A stretch of DNA of 64,000 bases, from NCBI RefSeq assembly GCF_015291725.1, contig NZ_CP030038.1:4143001-4207000 (forward strand). Reading direction: 5' to 3'. The translations under genes and the position numbers were made by a program. Position 1 is the first letter of the stretch, and each line of letters opens with the position of its first letter. Below, in pieces: positions 36,357 to 44,513 of the stretch. The DNA comes from Bradyrhizobium sp. CCBAU 51765. Its GTDB lineage: Bacteria; Pseudomonadota; Alphaproteobacteria; Rhizobiales; Xanthobacteraceae. The notes beneath the pieces are model-generated. The model did no database searches, was not told the origin of the DNA, and was given only the letters and a program-made list of their open reading frames with translations.

Positions 36357-36909
36357 GAATCCATCGCCCGGATCTCGCCATCTACAGCCAGACCGAAGTA
36401 GCGTCCTTCGGGTGGGATCCGACCTGGAATAACCCGAATATCGTCACCAACGACTGGGGACCGTTCCATCTGATGGAAGCGGTCGAAGCGCGGATTGCCA
36501 ACTATGGCGGGGTTGTCGGACTCGCGGTCGGCGCAATCGTGGGTGTGATTGCAGGGGTCGCGGTTGCTGCAGCGATTGGCTGCGAAACTCCGATCCTCTG
36601 CCTGCTGGCGCTCCTCGCTGCAATCATTGTAGCAATCGTCTGCGCGATCCTCGGCGCCATTGCGGGCGGGCATGCGGGCAAGGCCGCCGGCGAGGACGAG
36701 CCTGACGTATTCGAGGAGGCTGGAGCCTCCACGGTCGGAGAGCTGGTCACCTTTTGGGGCAATCTGGCGACCAGAAGATTTTCTGGTTTGTGGACGAGGC
36801 GGCTACTCACGGAATGGCAGCCACAACGCAGAGCAACCCGTACTGCTACTGCGAGATCGACGACGAACTCCCGGTGGGTGCCGACGGCGGCTGCTCCGAG
36901 ATCTATTGA
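36353..36909 (+). pseudogene. Frameshifted glycine-zipper membrane protein of unknown family
   Basis: From GTG 36353: MRIHRPDLAIYSQTEVASF, then GWDPTWNNPNIVTNDWGPF, then two glycine-rich hydrophobic segments (VVGLAVGAIVGVIAGVAVAA and ALLAAIIVAIVCAILGAIAG) and an acidic GEDEPDVFEEAGAST. At about 36755-36765 (TTTTGGGGCAA) the frame is lost. One extra G would restore SGDQKIFWFVDEAATHGMA and NPYCYCEIDDELPVGADGG to a TGA at 36907-36909, giving about 185 residues. Without repair the frame runs into Arg-rich nonsense to 36967. A true frameshift or a homopolymer sequencing error are both possible. Confidence 0.5.
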
Positions 36910-37030
36910 GCTGCCGACAACAACACGTGCCGCTGCTCGCGGTCGCGGACCTTTGCGGGCGGTTTGATCAATCTCAATGCGGGCGCACCCGGCCGGGCTA
37001 CGAAACGGCATTCGTGTGGAGGCGGCTTCC

Positions 37031-37828
37031 ATGACGCTGAGATCGAAGACCTTCGAATGGCAGCGAGTGTCACTCCTGGCCTTCGCCGCTGCGACCGCCG
37101 CCATCTCCAACGTTCGACCGGCGAAGGCGGATTACACCCGAAGCTGCACGGCCATTCTCGAGGTGCGTCCGTCAGGCACCAGCACCGCGCGCAAAGCCTA
37201 TCGGTGGTCGGTGCGCAACACGGTCACGCATTACTACCAAGTCAATGAGGCACGGCGGGAGGCGCGGCGCGCGATCACCTCCTGCGTACGGGCCCATTGG
37301 GATGCTCGCGACGTCGCTGCCGTACCGTATGCTTGCCAATCGCACGACAGCCTCGAAGTCCAAGACTATCCCTTCGTGAATCTCCCGGAAAGGCTTCATA
37401 CCGACCTCTGCGCCGCTCGCCCGACTGACTACGCCCAGGACGTCGATCTCGTGCTGTTCATCGAAGGCGAACGCGGCTGCGTGGTCGACGGCGGCAACAT
37501 TAATCCCGCGACAAGGGTCAACATCGCGAGCGGCTATCACATAAGTTGTCCGGTGCCATCGGGCGAAGGATGGGCGTGCATCGGCGAGGACTGCCACGCA
37601 CCCCTGCCAGGCATCCGCCTTCCGGGCCATGACATCAGCCACAGTGAGATTCCGGGTCAGGATTGGCGCCGCTGCCGCCAGCTGTGCCGGGACACGGCCG
37701 CCTGCCGTGCGTGGACCTGGCGGCGGGCGGGCAGTTCGGGAGCGGGCTCTGCCGAGAACTGTTTGCTCAAGAGTGCGGCGGGCGTGCGGGTTCGTGATAG
37801 CTGCTGCCATTCCGGGATGAGGGACTAG
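37031..37828 (+). CDS. Secreted protein with C-terminal PAN/Apple-like domain
   Basis: 265 residues from ATG 37031, preceded by GTGGAGGCGG. The signal segment is VSLLAFAAATAAISNVRPAKA. The middle domain (DYTRSCTAILEVRPSGT onward) has spaced cysteines and is not recognised. The last 70 residues (ISHSEIPGQDWRRCRQLCRDTAACRAWTWRR, later ENCLLKSAA and DSCCHSGMRD) fit a PAN_4 domain, with C-x3-C and further cysteines for disulfides. PAN domains bind protein or carbohydrate. It lies 121 bp after the broken glycine-zipper gene and may form a unit with it. Confidence 0.72.
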   Translation: MTLRSKTFEWQRVSLLAFAAATAAISNVRPAKADYTRSCTAILEVRPSGTSTARKAYRWSVRNTVTHYYQVNEARREARRAITSCVRAHWDARDVAAVPYACQSHDSLEVQDYPFVNLPERLHTDLCAARPTDYAQDVDLVLFIEGERGCVVDGGNINPATRVNIASGYHISCPVPSGEGWACIGEDCHAPLPGIRLPGHDISHSEIPGQDWRRCRQLCRDTAACRAWTWRRAGSSGAGSAENCLLKSAAGVRVRDSCCHSGMRD

Positions 37829-38240
37829 GCTTTTGGGCGACAATCGGCGCAACTTGAAGGCCAATCCCGTGGTGCTGGCTTATGCGCGGAAAGTCGCGAC
37901 GTGCCCGGTGTCCGGTACTGATCTCGGAGACCATTCGCGTGCGCTGACATCTGGACTTGCGCTGCATACATCAGCGACCGAGCGGACGCCTTTGCTCCGT
38001 CGTCCAGGAAGAGAAGTCGCCCGCATTCACATGTCCGTTCCCAACCCACAGGTTTCGCCCGCTGCTTGCTTCGAGGAGTTTTGAAGCTGGACGACAAGAT
38101 GTCGGGGACCCCGAACGCCTTGGGAGCGGGCATCCTCGGAGCTTGAGCATTGAGCATGTTGGGCTCAGATGATCGCAAATTCAGTTCGGTCGCCTTGCGT
38201 TCAACGCCGCCATTGGCTAAGTGCTCGATCCCGTTGACAG
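37829..38240. other. Intergenic region upstream of tRNA-Ser
   Basis: 412 bp. Open frames on both strands (for example 37833-38084 plus) have no ribosome site or recognisable content. The last 100 bp should hold the tRNA promoter. No integrase or direct repeat of the tRNA end was seen. Confidence 0.4.
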
Positions 38241-38330
38241 GGAAGGGTGGCCGAGTGGTTTAAGGCACCGGTCTTGAAAACCGGCGTGCCCGCAAGGGTA
38301 CCGTGGGTTCGAATCCCACCCCTTCCGCCA
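38241..38330 (+). tRNA. tRNA-Ser (anticodon TGA)
   Basis: 90-nt class II tRNA. The acceptor stem GGAAGGG pairs with CCCTTCC, followed by discriminator G and encoded CCA (38328-38330). The anticodon loop is CTTGAAA within CCGGTCTTGAAAACCGG, so TGA decodes UCA. A long variable arm (GTGCCCGCAAGGGTAC region) and T-arm GTGGGTTCGAATCCCAC are clear. Confidence 0.97.
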
Positions 38331-38614
38331 AAAAATCAGCAAGATCAGGTGTTTGAGCTGAGCTCTACCTGCCGACGCACAAGTGAAGGTACAATCGTTT
38401 CGGTACGGCCATGACAGCGGTTGATATCGTCGCATGGCTTCTGCCGGTGGTGATGTGCTGTCAATCACATCAGGTTGGACTGGGTAAAACGAGCCCGCTT
38501 CATGGTCCACCATCAAGGCTACCACCGACCAGCATGCGCGTCTTGAGACGCGCAAGATGCCGTTCATCGGGTATTCAGCGCCTCCGTCATACGTTGTGCG
38601 GAGGGAGACGGATC

Positions 38615-39004
38615 ATGATCATTAGTGTTGCCGCGGCTGCGCTCGCCTTTCACCTCGGGACCTCGGTGGCACAGGACATTTCACCCGAGATTCAGACTGT
38701 CCAATACCATGTCCCCGTGAGGCCGCCTCCGTGCGGCCACGGTTGGGATGTGAGCGCCCGTGACGGCATGTGCTATCCAAACGGGTACCTTCCTCCTCAA
38801 GAACAGGCTGCGCGGCAGTACTACTATCGCGGTGGTGGAGGTTACGGCAGATATCGTGTTCCCTGTGGTCACGGCGCAGACGTCGATGTTCGAGACGGTC
38901 AATGCTACCCCAACGGTACGGTCCCGCCGCAGTTTCAGCAGGGTCGACAGGGGTACTATGGCTACGACGACTATGAACGCCGCCCCAGACGCCGCTATTA
39001 TTGA
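38615..39004 (+). CDS. Small secreted protein with two CGHG...CYPNG repeats
   Basis: 129 residues from ATG 38615, with GAGGGAGACG upstream. Signal segment IISVAAAALAFHLGTSVAQD. Two copies of a unit are seen: PCGHGWDVSARDGMCYPNGY and PCGHGADVDVRDGQCYPNGT, both followed by PPQ. They are separated by Tyr/Gly/Arg-rich sequence, and the end is YYGYDDYERRPRRRYY. Each unit has two Cys and could form a small disulfide loop. Related Cys/Gly-rich exported proteins occur in Bradyrhizobium. Function unknown. Confidence 0.72.
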   Translation: MIISVAAAALAFHLGTSVAQDISPEIQTVQYHVPVRPPPCGHGWDVSARDGMCYPNGYLPPQEQAARQYYYRGGGGYGRYRVPCGHGADVDVRDGQCYPNGTVPPQFQQGRQGYYGYDDYERRPRRRYY

Positions 39005-39040
39005 GAAACCGCGCCAGCGGTGAACTGGCGGGCCTCGACT

Positions 39041-39649
39041 TCAGCTCTTCGTATCAGCGCCCTTCAGCGCATTCCACGCGGCTTGGTTTGCTTGATCGAA
39101 CGCCTTCCGGGATTCGGCAAGCGCGGCGCTCAGGACTGACCAGGATTCGCTGCCGGCCTGCTTCAGCTTCTGCAGACGTGCTTCCGCTTCGGACGCGTCG
39201 GACTTCATCTGCTTGAGTGCGGCATCGACGTCGGCGGTGCGCGCCGTAGTCACTTTGCCCGCTGCCTCGCGGAATTTGTCCGCCGCTTCGCGCCAGGCCT
39301 TGGCCTGTGCCGCCGCAACGTCCTTGAACGTGGCCTGCTGCTGCTCGAGCTGTTTGCCAGCGTCTTCGAAGAAGGTCTTCATTTGGGCTTCGAATCCAGC
39401 CCATTGCTTCTCGAGATCCGTCTTGGCACCGGCCCAAGCGGCTTCGCCCGCCTCCGCCTGGGTCTTGAGCTGGGCCTGAAACTCATCGCGACGCTTCTTC
39501 AGGTCGGACAGGAATTGATCGGTCTTGACCTTGGATTCAGTCTTGGCTTGGCCGGCCTTGACCTCGAAGGAAGCCAACGCGGCATCCATTTCGTCGATCC
39601 GCTCCTTGGCCCAGTTGAGGTAAAAATGCATGCTGCTCTGCTGTGACAT
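39041..39649 (-). CDS. Helical coiled-coil protein, possibly phasin-like
   Basis: 202 residues, nearly all alpha-helical and rich in Ala, Lys, Glu and Gln (SMHFYLNWAKERIDEMDAAL, LEKQWAGFEAQMKTFFEDAG, WREAADKFREAAGKVTT). No signal peptide or TM segment. Heptad-like spacing suggests a long coiled coil. Phasins and apolipoprotein-like proteins look similar, but no diagnostic motif is present. Convergent with the gene ending at 39004. Confidence 0.7.
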   Translation of the reverse strand: MSQQSSMHFYLNWAKERIDEMDAALASFEVKAGQAKTESKVKTDQFLSDLKKRRDEFQAQLKTQAEAGEAAWAGAKTDLEKQWAGFEAQMKTFFEDAGKQLEQQQATFKDVAAAQAKAWREAADKFREAAGKVTTARTADVDAALKQMKSDASEAEARLQKLKQAGSESWSVLSAALAESRKAFDQANQAAWNALKGADTKS

Positions 39650-39716
39650 GGCCGCCTCCGTTGACTTGCAAAATCAGAATTCCAGAGTTCGGGCTTGCTC
39701 GTATTGACCTGTCTCA

Positions 39717-39953
39717 ATGACCTTGCGGTCTGAAGCGCTCGCGAATGGTGACGTACTTCTTCATACTGCAAAGGGGGAAAAGCGCGTCAGGAACGCTATC
39801 GAATTCGAGAGATTGGATCCCGACAGGAAGCTTCACAGCGGGCAACGCATGTTCTTCTTTTTCTCGAACCGGCTGGGATGTCTCGGCTCGCTGCTGATCT
39901 CCGGCTTGATCACTGTGGCGCTGCTGTTCCTGTTCGGGATACTCCGGTTTTGA
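39717..39953 (+). CDS. Small membrane protein, 78 residues
   Basis: A polar N-terminal part (LANGDVLLHTAKGEKRVRNA) is followed by one hydrophobic segment at the C-terminus (LGSLLISGLITVALLFLFG). No clear Shine-Dalgarno before ATG 39717. It precedes the phospholipase D fusion gene by 66 bp and could be co-transcribed. Unrecognised. Confidence 0.55.
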   Translation: MTLRSEALANGDVLLHTAKGEKRVRNAIEFERLDPDRKLHSGQRMFFFFSNRLGCLGSLLISGLITVALLFLFGILRF

Positions 39954-40019
39954 TCCTCAGCGCGTGGGTCCAAGGCTGCGCCCGCGCCGGAGGGACGGCA
40001 GAAGCTGGAAGGTCTGCCT

Positions 40020-42197
40020 TTGCGCTCCGAACCGCGATCGTGGGAACCCCTTGGGCATCCAACGCGTTTAGACGCGAATGCGAATTGCGAGGTCCAGCTG
40101 CTTCAGAGTTCATCGACCCTGATCCCCGGCAACACCGTCTGGCGGCGGTGCGAAGCGCGGCGTGTGGCGGTTCTGAACGATGCTGCCGCTTATTTCGCGG
40201 CCCTGCGGGAGACGCTGCTGGAGGCGCAAGATCTCGTCTATATCGTCGGGTGGGACATCCACAGTGAAACCCAGCTGGTCGGAGCTTCCGGACGAGCCGA
40301 TGATGGCTTGCCGGAACAGCTCGGCCCGTTCCTGCGCGCGCTGGTTCAACGCCGGCCCGCCTTGCGCATCAACATTCTCGTCTGGGACTTCGTCTCCTTT
40401 TATGCCTCCGAAAGGGAGTGGAATTCCGCGGCAAAATTTACCGCCGGAACAGATGGCCGCGTCCGGTTTCATCTGGACTCCACGCTTCCGTTTGGTTCGG
40501 CCCAACACCAGAAGATCGTCTGTGTCGACGGTTCACTGGCGTTCGTCGGCGGGCTCGATCTGACGATCAGGCGCTGGGACACGAGTGACCATCGCGCCGA
40601 TCACGCATTGCGCTGCGACCCCCAGGGGAAGCCATACCTGCCGTTTCATGACGTCCAATGCATGGTCGACGGGGATGCCGCAGTGTTGCTGTTCGAACTC
40701 GCGGAGGCACGCTGGCGTGCGGCAGGTCAACAGAGGCATGATCGGCGTGCGCTGAAGAGCGTTCGGTGGCCGACCAATGCGCCGGTCGAGGCCGAGCACT
40801 TGCCCGTCGGTATCGCCAGGACCGAGGTGGCCTGTCCAGCAGGTTCGACCATCAGGGAGGTCGAGCGTTCCCTGATTGCAGCGATCCGGTCTGCGACGAG
40901 CTTCATCTACATCGAAAATCAGTTCACCAGCGCCACCAGGATCGCCCGCGAATTGGCGGAGCAGATGCGTCGCGTGCCATCGCTTCGGGTTCTGGTGGTC
41001 GCTCCGAAGTTGCATTCCTCGTGGTTGGAATCCCAGGCCATGCAGAACGGCCGCGGCGCATTCATCGACTGCTTCGGTGCGGCTGGGGTCGCAGATCGCA
41101 TTCGCTTTCTCTATCCGGTCTCACGCAGCGGAAATATGGAAGCTGCCGTGATGGTGCACAGCAAGCTCATGATCGTCGATAACAGGATATTGAGAATCGG
41201 CTCGGCTAACCTTAACAATCGGTCGATGGGGGCCGATAGCGAATGTGACCTCATTTTCGAGGCCGCATCCGAGGAGCATCGGGATTTCATCGCCTCGGTT
41301 CGCCATCGCTTGATCGCCCATTTCTGCGGTCTCGAAGAACAGACCCTCGCGCAAAATGAGGATCGGCTTCTTGCTCTCATCGACGACATGTCGAGAGGTG
41401 ATGGGACGAAGACGCTGCGGAAAGTGGAGTCCTCGGGTTTGACCAGTACACTGGCCACGATGGTTCAGCCGGTGGCGGACCCTGAGGGGCCTCTTCATTT
41501 GGAGCGAGCGGCATCTCGCATGTGGACCACGAAGACGATAATCGGGATCATATCGATCGCCCTGGCGCTTCTTGGGCTGGCGCTGGCCTGGTCGTACACA
41601 TCCTTGAGCGATTTCGCCGATGAAGGCCGCATTTCGACGCTCCTCTCTACCTATTCGCAATCCATCTGGGGACCATTCTTCGCGATCGCAGCGTTTGTCA
41701 TCGGCGGACTGGTCGTGTTTCCGATTCTCGTCCTCATTGCCGCAACTGCGGCTGCACTCGGGCCATGGCTGGGTTTCTTCACTGCAATGGCTGGCGCCTT
41801 GCTCAGCGCCCTTGTCCTTTTCTCGATCGGACGGGTACTCGGCCGGGAACGCCTCCAGCATCTGCTTGGACGACGCGCAGCACGCATCCAGGAACGGATT
41901 GTAGGCAGAGGCATTCTGGCCGTCGTCGTCATCAGGATGATTCCCGTCGCGCCGTACTCGATCGTGAATGTCGTCGCCGGTGCGAGCACGTTGCCGCTTC
42001 GAGACTTCATGGTTGGAACGCTGCTGGGTATCACGCCCGGGATTCTCGCGATGGCTGTCCTGGGAGCTCAGATCGCAGATCTGGCCAGGAATGCGTCCTG
42101 GAGCAACGTTTTGCTGCTCGCACTGGCGTTTCTGGGCTGGCTCGGGTTCTGCGCGGGCGCACAATTCCTCGCGACCTGGCTCGCCGGGAGGCGCTGA
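40020..42197 (+). CDS. Phospholipase D-like protein fused to a VTT (DedA/TVP38) membrane domain
   Basis: 725 residues from TTG 40020. Two HKD motifs are seen: HQKIVCVDGSLAFVGGLDL near residue 163 and HSKLMIVDNRILRIGSANL near 380, the pair needed for a PLD/cardiolipin-synthase active site. From about residue 500 comes a membrane part with TM IIGIISIALALLGLALAW and a VTT domain (FPILVLIAATAAALGPWLG, then GRGILAVVVIRMIPVAPYSI). VTT proteins are lipid scramblases or flippases, so lipid chemistry and movement may be joined. The gene overlaps the next by 1 bp (TGATG). The exact start is uncertain. Confidence 0.87.
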   Translation: MRSEPRSWEPLGHPTRLDANANCEVQLLQSSSTLIPGNTVWRRCEARRVAVLNDAAAYFAALRETLLEAQDLVYIVGWDIHSETQLVGASGRADDGLPEQLGPFLRALVQRRPALRINILVWDFVSFYASEREWNSAAKFTAGTDGRVRFHLDSTLPFGSAQHQKIVCVDGSLAFVGGLDLTIRRWDTSDHRADHALRCDPQGKPYLPFHDVQCMVDGDAAVLLFELAEARWRAAGQQRHDRRALKSVRWPTNAPVEAEHLPVGIARTEVACPAGSTIREVERSLIAAIRSATSFIYIENQFTSATRIARELAEQMRRVPSLRVLVVAPKLHSSWLESQAMQNGRGAFIDCFGAAGVADRIRFLYPVSRSGNMEAAVMVHSKLMIVDNRILRIGSANLNNRSMGADSECDLIFEAASEEHRDFIASVRHRLIAHFCGLEEQTLAQNEDRLLALIDDMSRGDGTKTLRKVESSGLTSTLATMVQPVADPEGPLHLERAASRMWTTKTIIGIISIALALLGLALAWSYTSLSDFADEGRISTLLSTYSQSIWGPFFAIAAFVIGGLVVFPILVLIAATAAALGPWLGFFTAMAGALLSALVLFSIGRVLGRERLQHLLGRRAARIQERIVGRGILAVVVIRMIPVAPYSIVNVVAGASTLPLRDFMVGTLLGITPGILAMAVLGAQIADLARNASWSNVLLLALAFLGWLGFCAGAQFLATWLAGRR

Positions 42198-42871
42198 TGG
42201 CGCCGATGCGCTTCATGACATGGAATGTGCACGGCACGTTCAGTCTCAATCCGAAATTCAATCTGGAGGGTGTTTGCTCCATCATTCGCAAGTGGTCGCC
42301 GGATGTCGTCGCGCTCCAGGAGGTGGATTCCCGATCCCGGTCAGACGATCCGTTTGGGAAGCTCGCGAGTGTGGTCGGCGATCATCGCGTCCACGCCAAG
42401 TCGATCGTCACGGAGGACGGTGACTACGGTCAGATGCTCCTGAGCCGCTTTCCGTTCTCCGGCGTGCCGGAGATCGTCGACGTGTCGTATCGGGAGCGGG
42501 AGCCACGCAGAGCGATTGCCACGGGATTGCTGACGCCTCTTGGCGACGTCCGCGTGGTCGCGACTCATCTCGGCCTGAGTATCCACGAGCGTTATGCGCA
42601 GGCTCAGGCCCTGGTGAGCCTGGTGAAGCCTGGAAGAACTGTCGTCCTCGGCGATTTCAACGACTGGTTCTGGGTGAAATCGGTACGCCGCGTGCTCGCG
42701 CAGGCCTGCCCCAACCGTACGCGGCTGCGAACCTTCCCGGCGCGCTTACCCTTGCTTCGGCTCGACCGGATCTATGCAACGGGCGATAGCCGGTTCGGGA
42801 AAGTCTGGACCGACGACGAGGCGAGGGCCTATTCGGACCATTTGCCTGTGATCGCGGACATCGAGATCTGA
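42197..42871 (+). CDS. Endonuclease/exonuclease/phosphatase family protein
   Basis: 224 residues. Family motifs are in order: MRFMTWNVHGTF (Asn), ALQEVDSRS (Glu), VVATHLGLS (His), VVLGDFNDWFW (Asp, Asn), and YSDHLPVIADI (Asp-His). Mg-dependent phosphoesterase. It is coupled to the PLD/VTT gene through a TGATG overlap. The partner suggests a lipid phosphodiester substrate, such as a phospholipase C-like activity, rather than DNA (inference). Confidence 0.87.
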   Translation: MAPMRFMTWNVHGTFSLNPKFNLEGVCSIIRKWSPDVVALQEVDSRSRSDDPFGKLASVVGDHRVHAKSIVTEDGDYGQMLLSRFPFSGVPEIVDVSYREREPRRAIATGLLTPLGDVRVVATHLGLSIHERYAQAQALVSLVKPGRTVVLGDFNDWFWVKSVRRVLAQACPNRTRLRTFPARLPLLRLDRIYATGDSRFGKVWTDDEARAYSDHLPVIADIEI

Positions 42872-42997
42872 TCTGCCGGCGCCCGTTTCAATTCTCCTCT
42901 CGCCGTGAGGCCAAGAAGGGGAACCCGGTCAGACGATGGTCCGAGGGACGAACGGGCTCTTGCGCCCTTAAAAAAGCGTTGTCGCAGCAGGACTTAT

Positions 42998-43023
42998 CTA
43001 CTGTGCATGGGGTTGTTTTCGCA
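42998..43023 (+). repeat. 26-bp dispersed repeat, copy 1
   Basis: The core GTGCATGGGGTTGTTTTCGC lies in the gap before the 63-residue gene at 43098. An identical 26-bp sequence occurs inverted at 63181-63206. Both copies are intergenic. Confidence 0.6.
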
Positions 43024-43097
43024 AATCTTCATGCATGAGCCTATGCCCTTCAACGGGACCATACGGAACTTTTGCCTTGCCGCCGCGTTCATTTGGC

Positions 43098-43289
43098 ATG
43101 ACTGAAGACCTTTCCTTTCGACGCAAACCCCTGACCCCCGAACAGCGCCAGGCGCGCGATGCGGCACGCCGGATCGAGGCCGAGAAGGCCATGCGCGACC
43201 ATGAAGCAGCGCAGAAGGCGTTTTACGCCAACAAGGAACGGCTGAGGGCCGAGCGCTTGGCACGTGAGGCGGCGGCGCCAAAGGGCTGA
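43098..43289 (+). CDS. Small charged helical protein, 63 residues
   Basis: From ATG 43098: MTEDLSFRRKPLTPEQRQAR, then a highly charged helix (RRIEAEKAMRDHEAAQKAF, KERLRAERLAREAA). No signal peptide or TM segment. Such short helical proteins are conserved in Bradyrhizobium; role unknown. A 26-bp dispersed repeat lies 75 bp upstream. Confidence 0.6.
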   Translation: MTEDLSFRRKPLTPEQRQARDAARRIEAEKAMRDHEAAQKAFYANKERLRAERLAREAAAPKG

Positions 43290-43328
43290 GCGGACGCGCT
43301 TGCTGCCCGATCTTTGAAGCGTTTCTCC

Positions 43329-43349
43329 AGGCGGCCCTTTTGGCCGCTT
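43329..43349 (+). terminator. Stem-loop after the small helical gene
   Basis: AGGCGGCC / GGCCGCTT stem (8 pairs, one G-T) with a CTTTT loop, 40 bp after the stop. The rest of 43290-43657 shows no convincing gene. Confidence 0.45.
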
Positions 43350-43657
43350 GTGTCAGTTGGACACTCAGGGCCAGCTTCAGCGTCAGGACGGCCTCTGCCA
43401 AGGCCCGCGGCGCGCCGCTTCGGCCGCGCTGCGACAATCGTCGGCGACTTTCAGCAGTTCGTTTTCTACGCATCGCCAGCCTGGCCGGGTTGATTGGCCC
43501 GGGGGCGGTGCGTTCCGTCTACCCGCGTGCATCGGCAGGCTTGACGGCGTTCGGCTTCCGGGAGGAAGCTTCAAATGATCCCAAACTGACCTGAAGCACG
43601 GAGACCTTCGCTCCCAGCAAGTCCGATCCTCATCAGCGAACCAGAATGGAGCTGACC

Positions 43658-43975
43658 ATGACCACGTTCGACAAGCGCGAGCAGGGCTTTGAAGCCAAAT
43701 TCGCTCACGACGAGGAGTTCATGTTCAAAGCCGCCGCGCGGTCCAACAAGCTGCTCGGGCTGTGGGCCGCAGGCCAGCTCGGGCTCAGCGGCGATGCCGC
43801 GGCAAGCTACGCGACCGCGCTGGTGACGGACCATCTGGAGAGCCGGACGATCGACGATATCGTCGGCAAGGTGTCAGGCGATCTCGCAGACAAGGGCGTC
43901 GTGCGTGAGCAGGTCGCTCTTAAGCTTCAGGAGTATATGCACCAGGCCGTTCAGCAGCTCCAAGCAGAATCCTGA
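43658..43975 (+). CDS. F1-ATPase inhibitor zeta subunit (DUF1476)
   Basis: 105 residues from ATG 43658, the family start MTTFDKREQGFEAKFAHDEE; a frame start at 43646 would add four residues. Seen: FKAAARSNKLLGLWAA and the C-terminal helix bundle KVSGDLADKGVVREQVALKL. The alphaproteobacterial zeta protein (studied in Paracoccus) binds F1 and blocks ATP hydrolysis. It is a stand-alone gene here, away from the atp operon. Confidence 0.87.
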   Translation: MTTFDKREQGFEAKFAHDEEFMFKAAARSNKLLGLWAAGQLGLSGDAAASYATALVTDHLESRTIDDIVGKVSGDLADKGVVREQVALKLQEYMHQAVQQLQAES

Positions 43976-43992
43976 GCGTGTGCAACTGGCGC

Positions 43993-44466
43993 TCATAGCT
44001 CCATGTGGACGATTTCGATGGGCTCGCCGCCGAGCCCGTGAGAGAATTGCCCTCTGCCCGTGCTCCTGAATCCGTATCGTCGGTAGAATGCCTCGGCGTT
44101 GATTGTGGCTTCAAGACGGATCGGTCCGTCATGGCCGAGCCGCGCCTGGGCGACGCCGATGTCGAGCAGCCGCTGACCGAGCCCGGAACCGGCCGCTTCG
44201 GGCAGCACGAACAGACGGGTGACCTCGCCGGGCTCCGCATCGACGAAACCGACGACGATCCCGTTGCGAAGGCTGACGGTCATTCGCCCCCTGGCGATGA
44301 GATCCTCGTAGAACCGGGGTGTGCGGTCGCCCATCCAGTTCTCGATCTGGGCCTGCGAATAGCACCCACGCGACAGACCCGCGATCGAGGCTCTGGTGAT
44401 GTTGTATACCGTTTCCGCATCGTCGGGACGGGCGGTTCTGAAAGACACCTCACTATCGGCTGGCAT
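43993..44466 (-). CDS. GNAT-family N-acetyltransferase
   Basis: 157 residues from ATG 44466 (MPADSEVSFRTARPDDAETV); an earlier start would add a Cys/Arg-rich tail without similarity. The acetyl-CoA motif A is RLFVLPEAAGSGLGQRLLDI, with Q/G-x-G-x spacing preserved, and motif B includes AEAFYRRYGF. Similar to ElaA/PhnO-like acetyltransferases. Acceptor unknown. Convergent with the zeta gene, 17 bp apart. Confidence 0.85.
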   Translation of the reverse strand: MPADSEVSFRTARPDDAETVYNITRASIAGLSRGCYSQAQIENWMGDRTPRFYEDLIARGRMTVSLRNGIVVGFVDAEPGEVTRLFVLPEAAGSGLGQRLLDIGVAQARLGHDGPIRLEATINAEAFYRRYGFRSTGRGQFSHGLGGEPIEIVHMEL

Positions 44467-44513
44467 GAAACCTCTCAGGCAGGCGGTGGATTGCAGGCTG
44501 CGCGGGCGGTCCT

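Noticed and set aside
37833..38084. Open frame of 83 codons before tRNA-Ser
   Set aside because: No ribosome site, no recognisable content, and a competing frame on the other strand is equally good.
38241..38614. Possible integration site at the tRNA-Ser 3' end
   Set aside because: No integrase gene and no direct repeat of the tRNA end found in the window; only the mixed gene content nearby suggested it.
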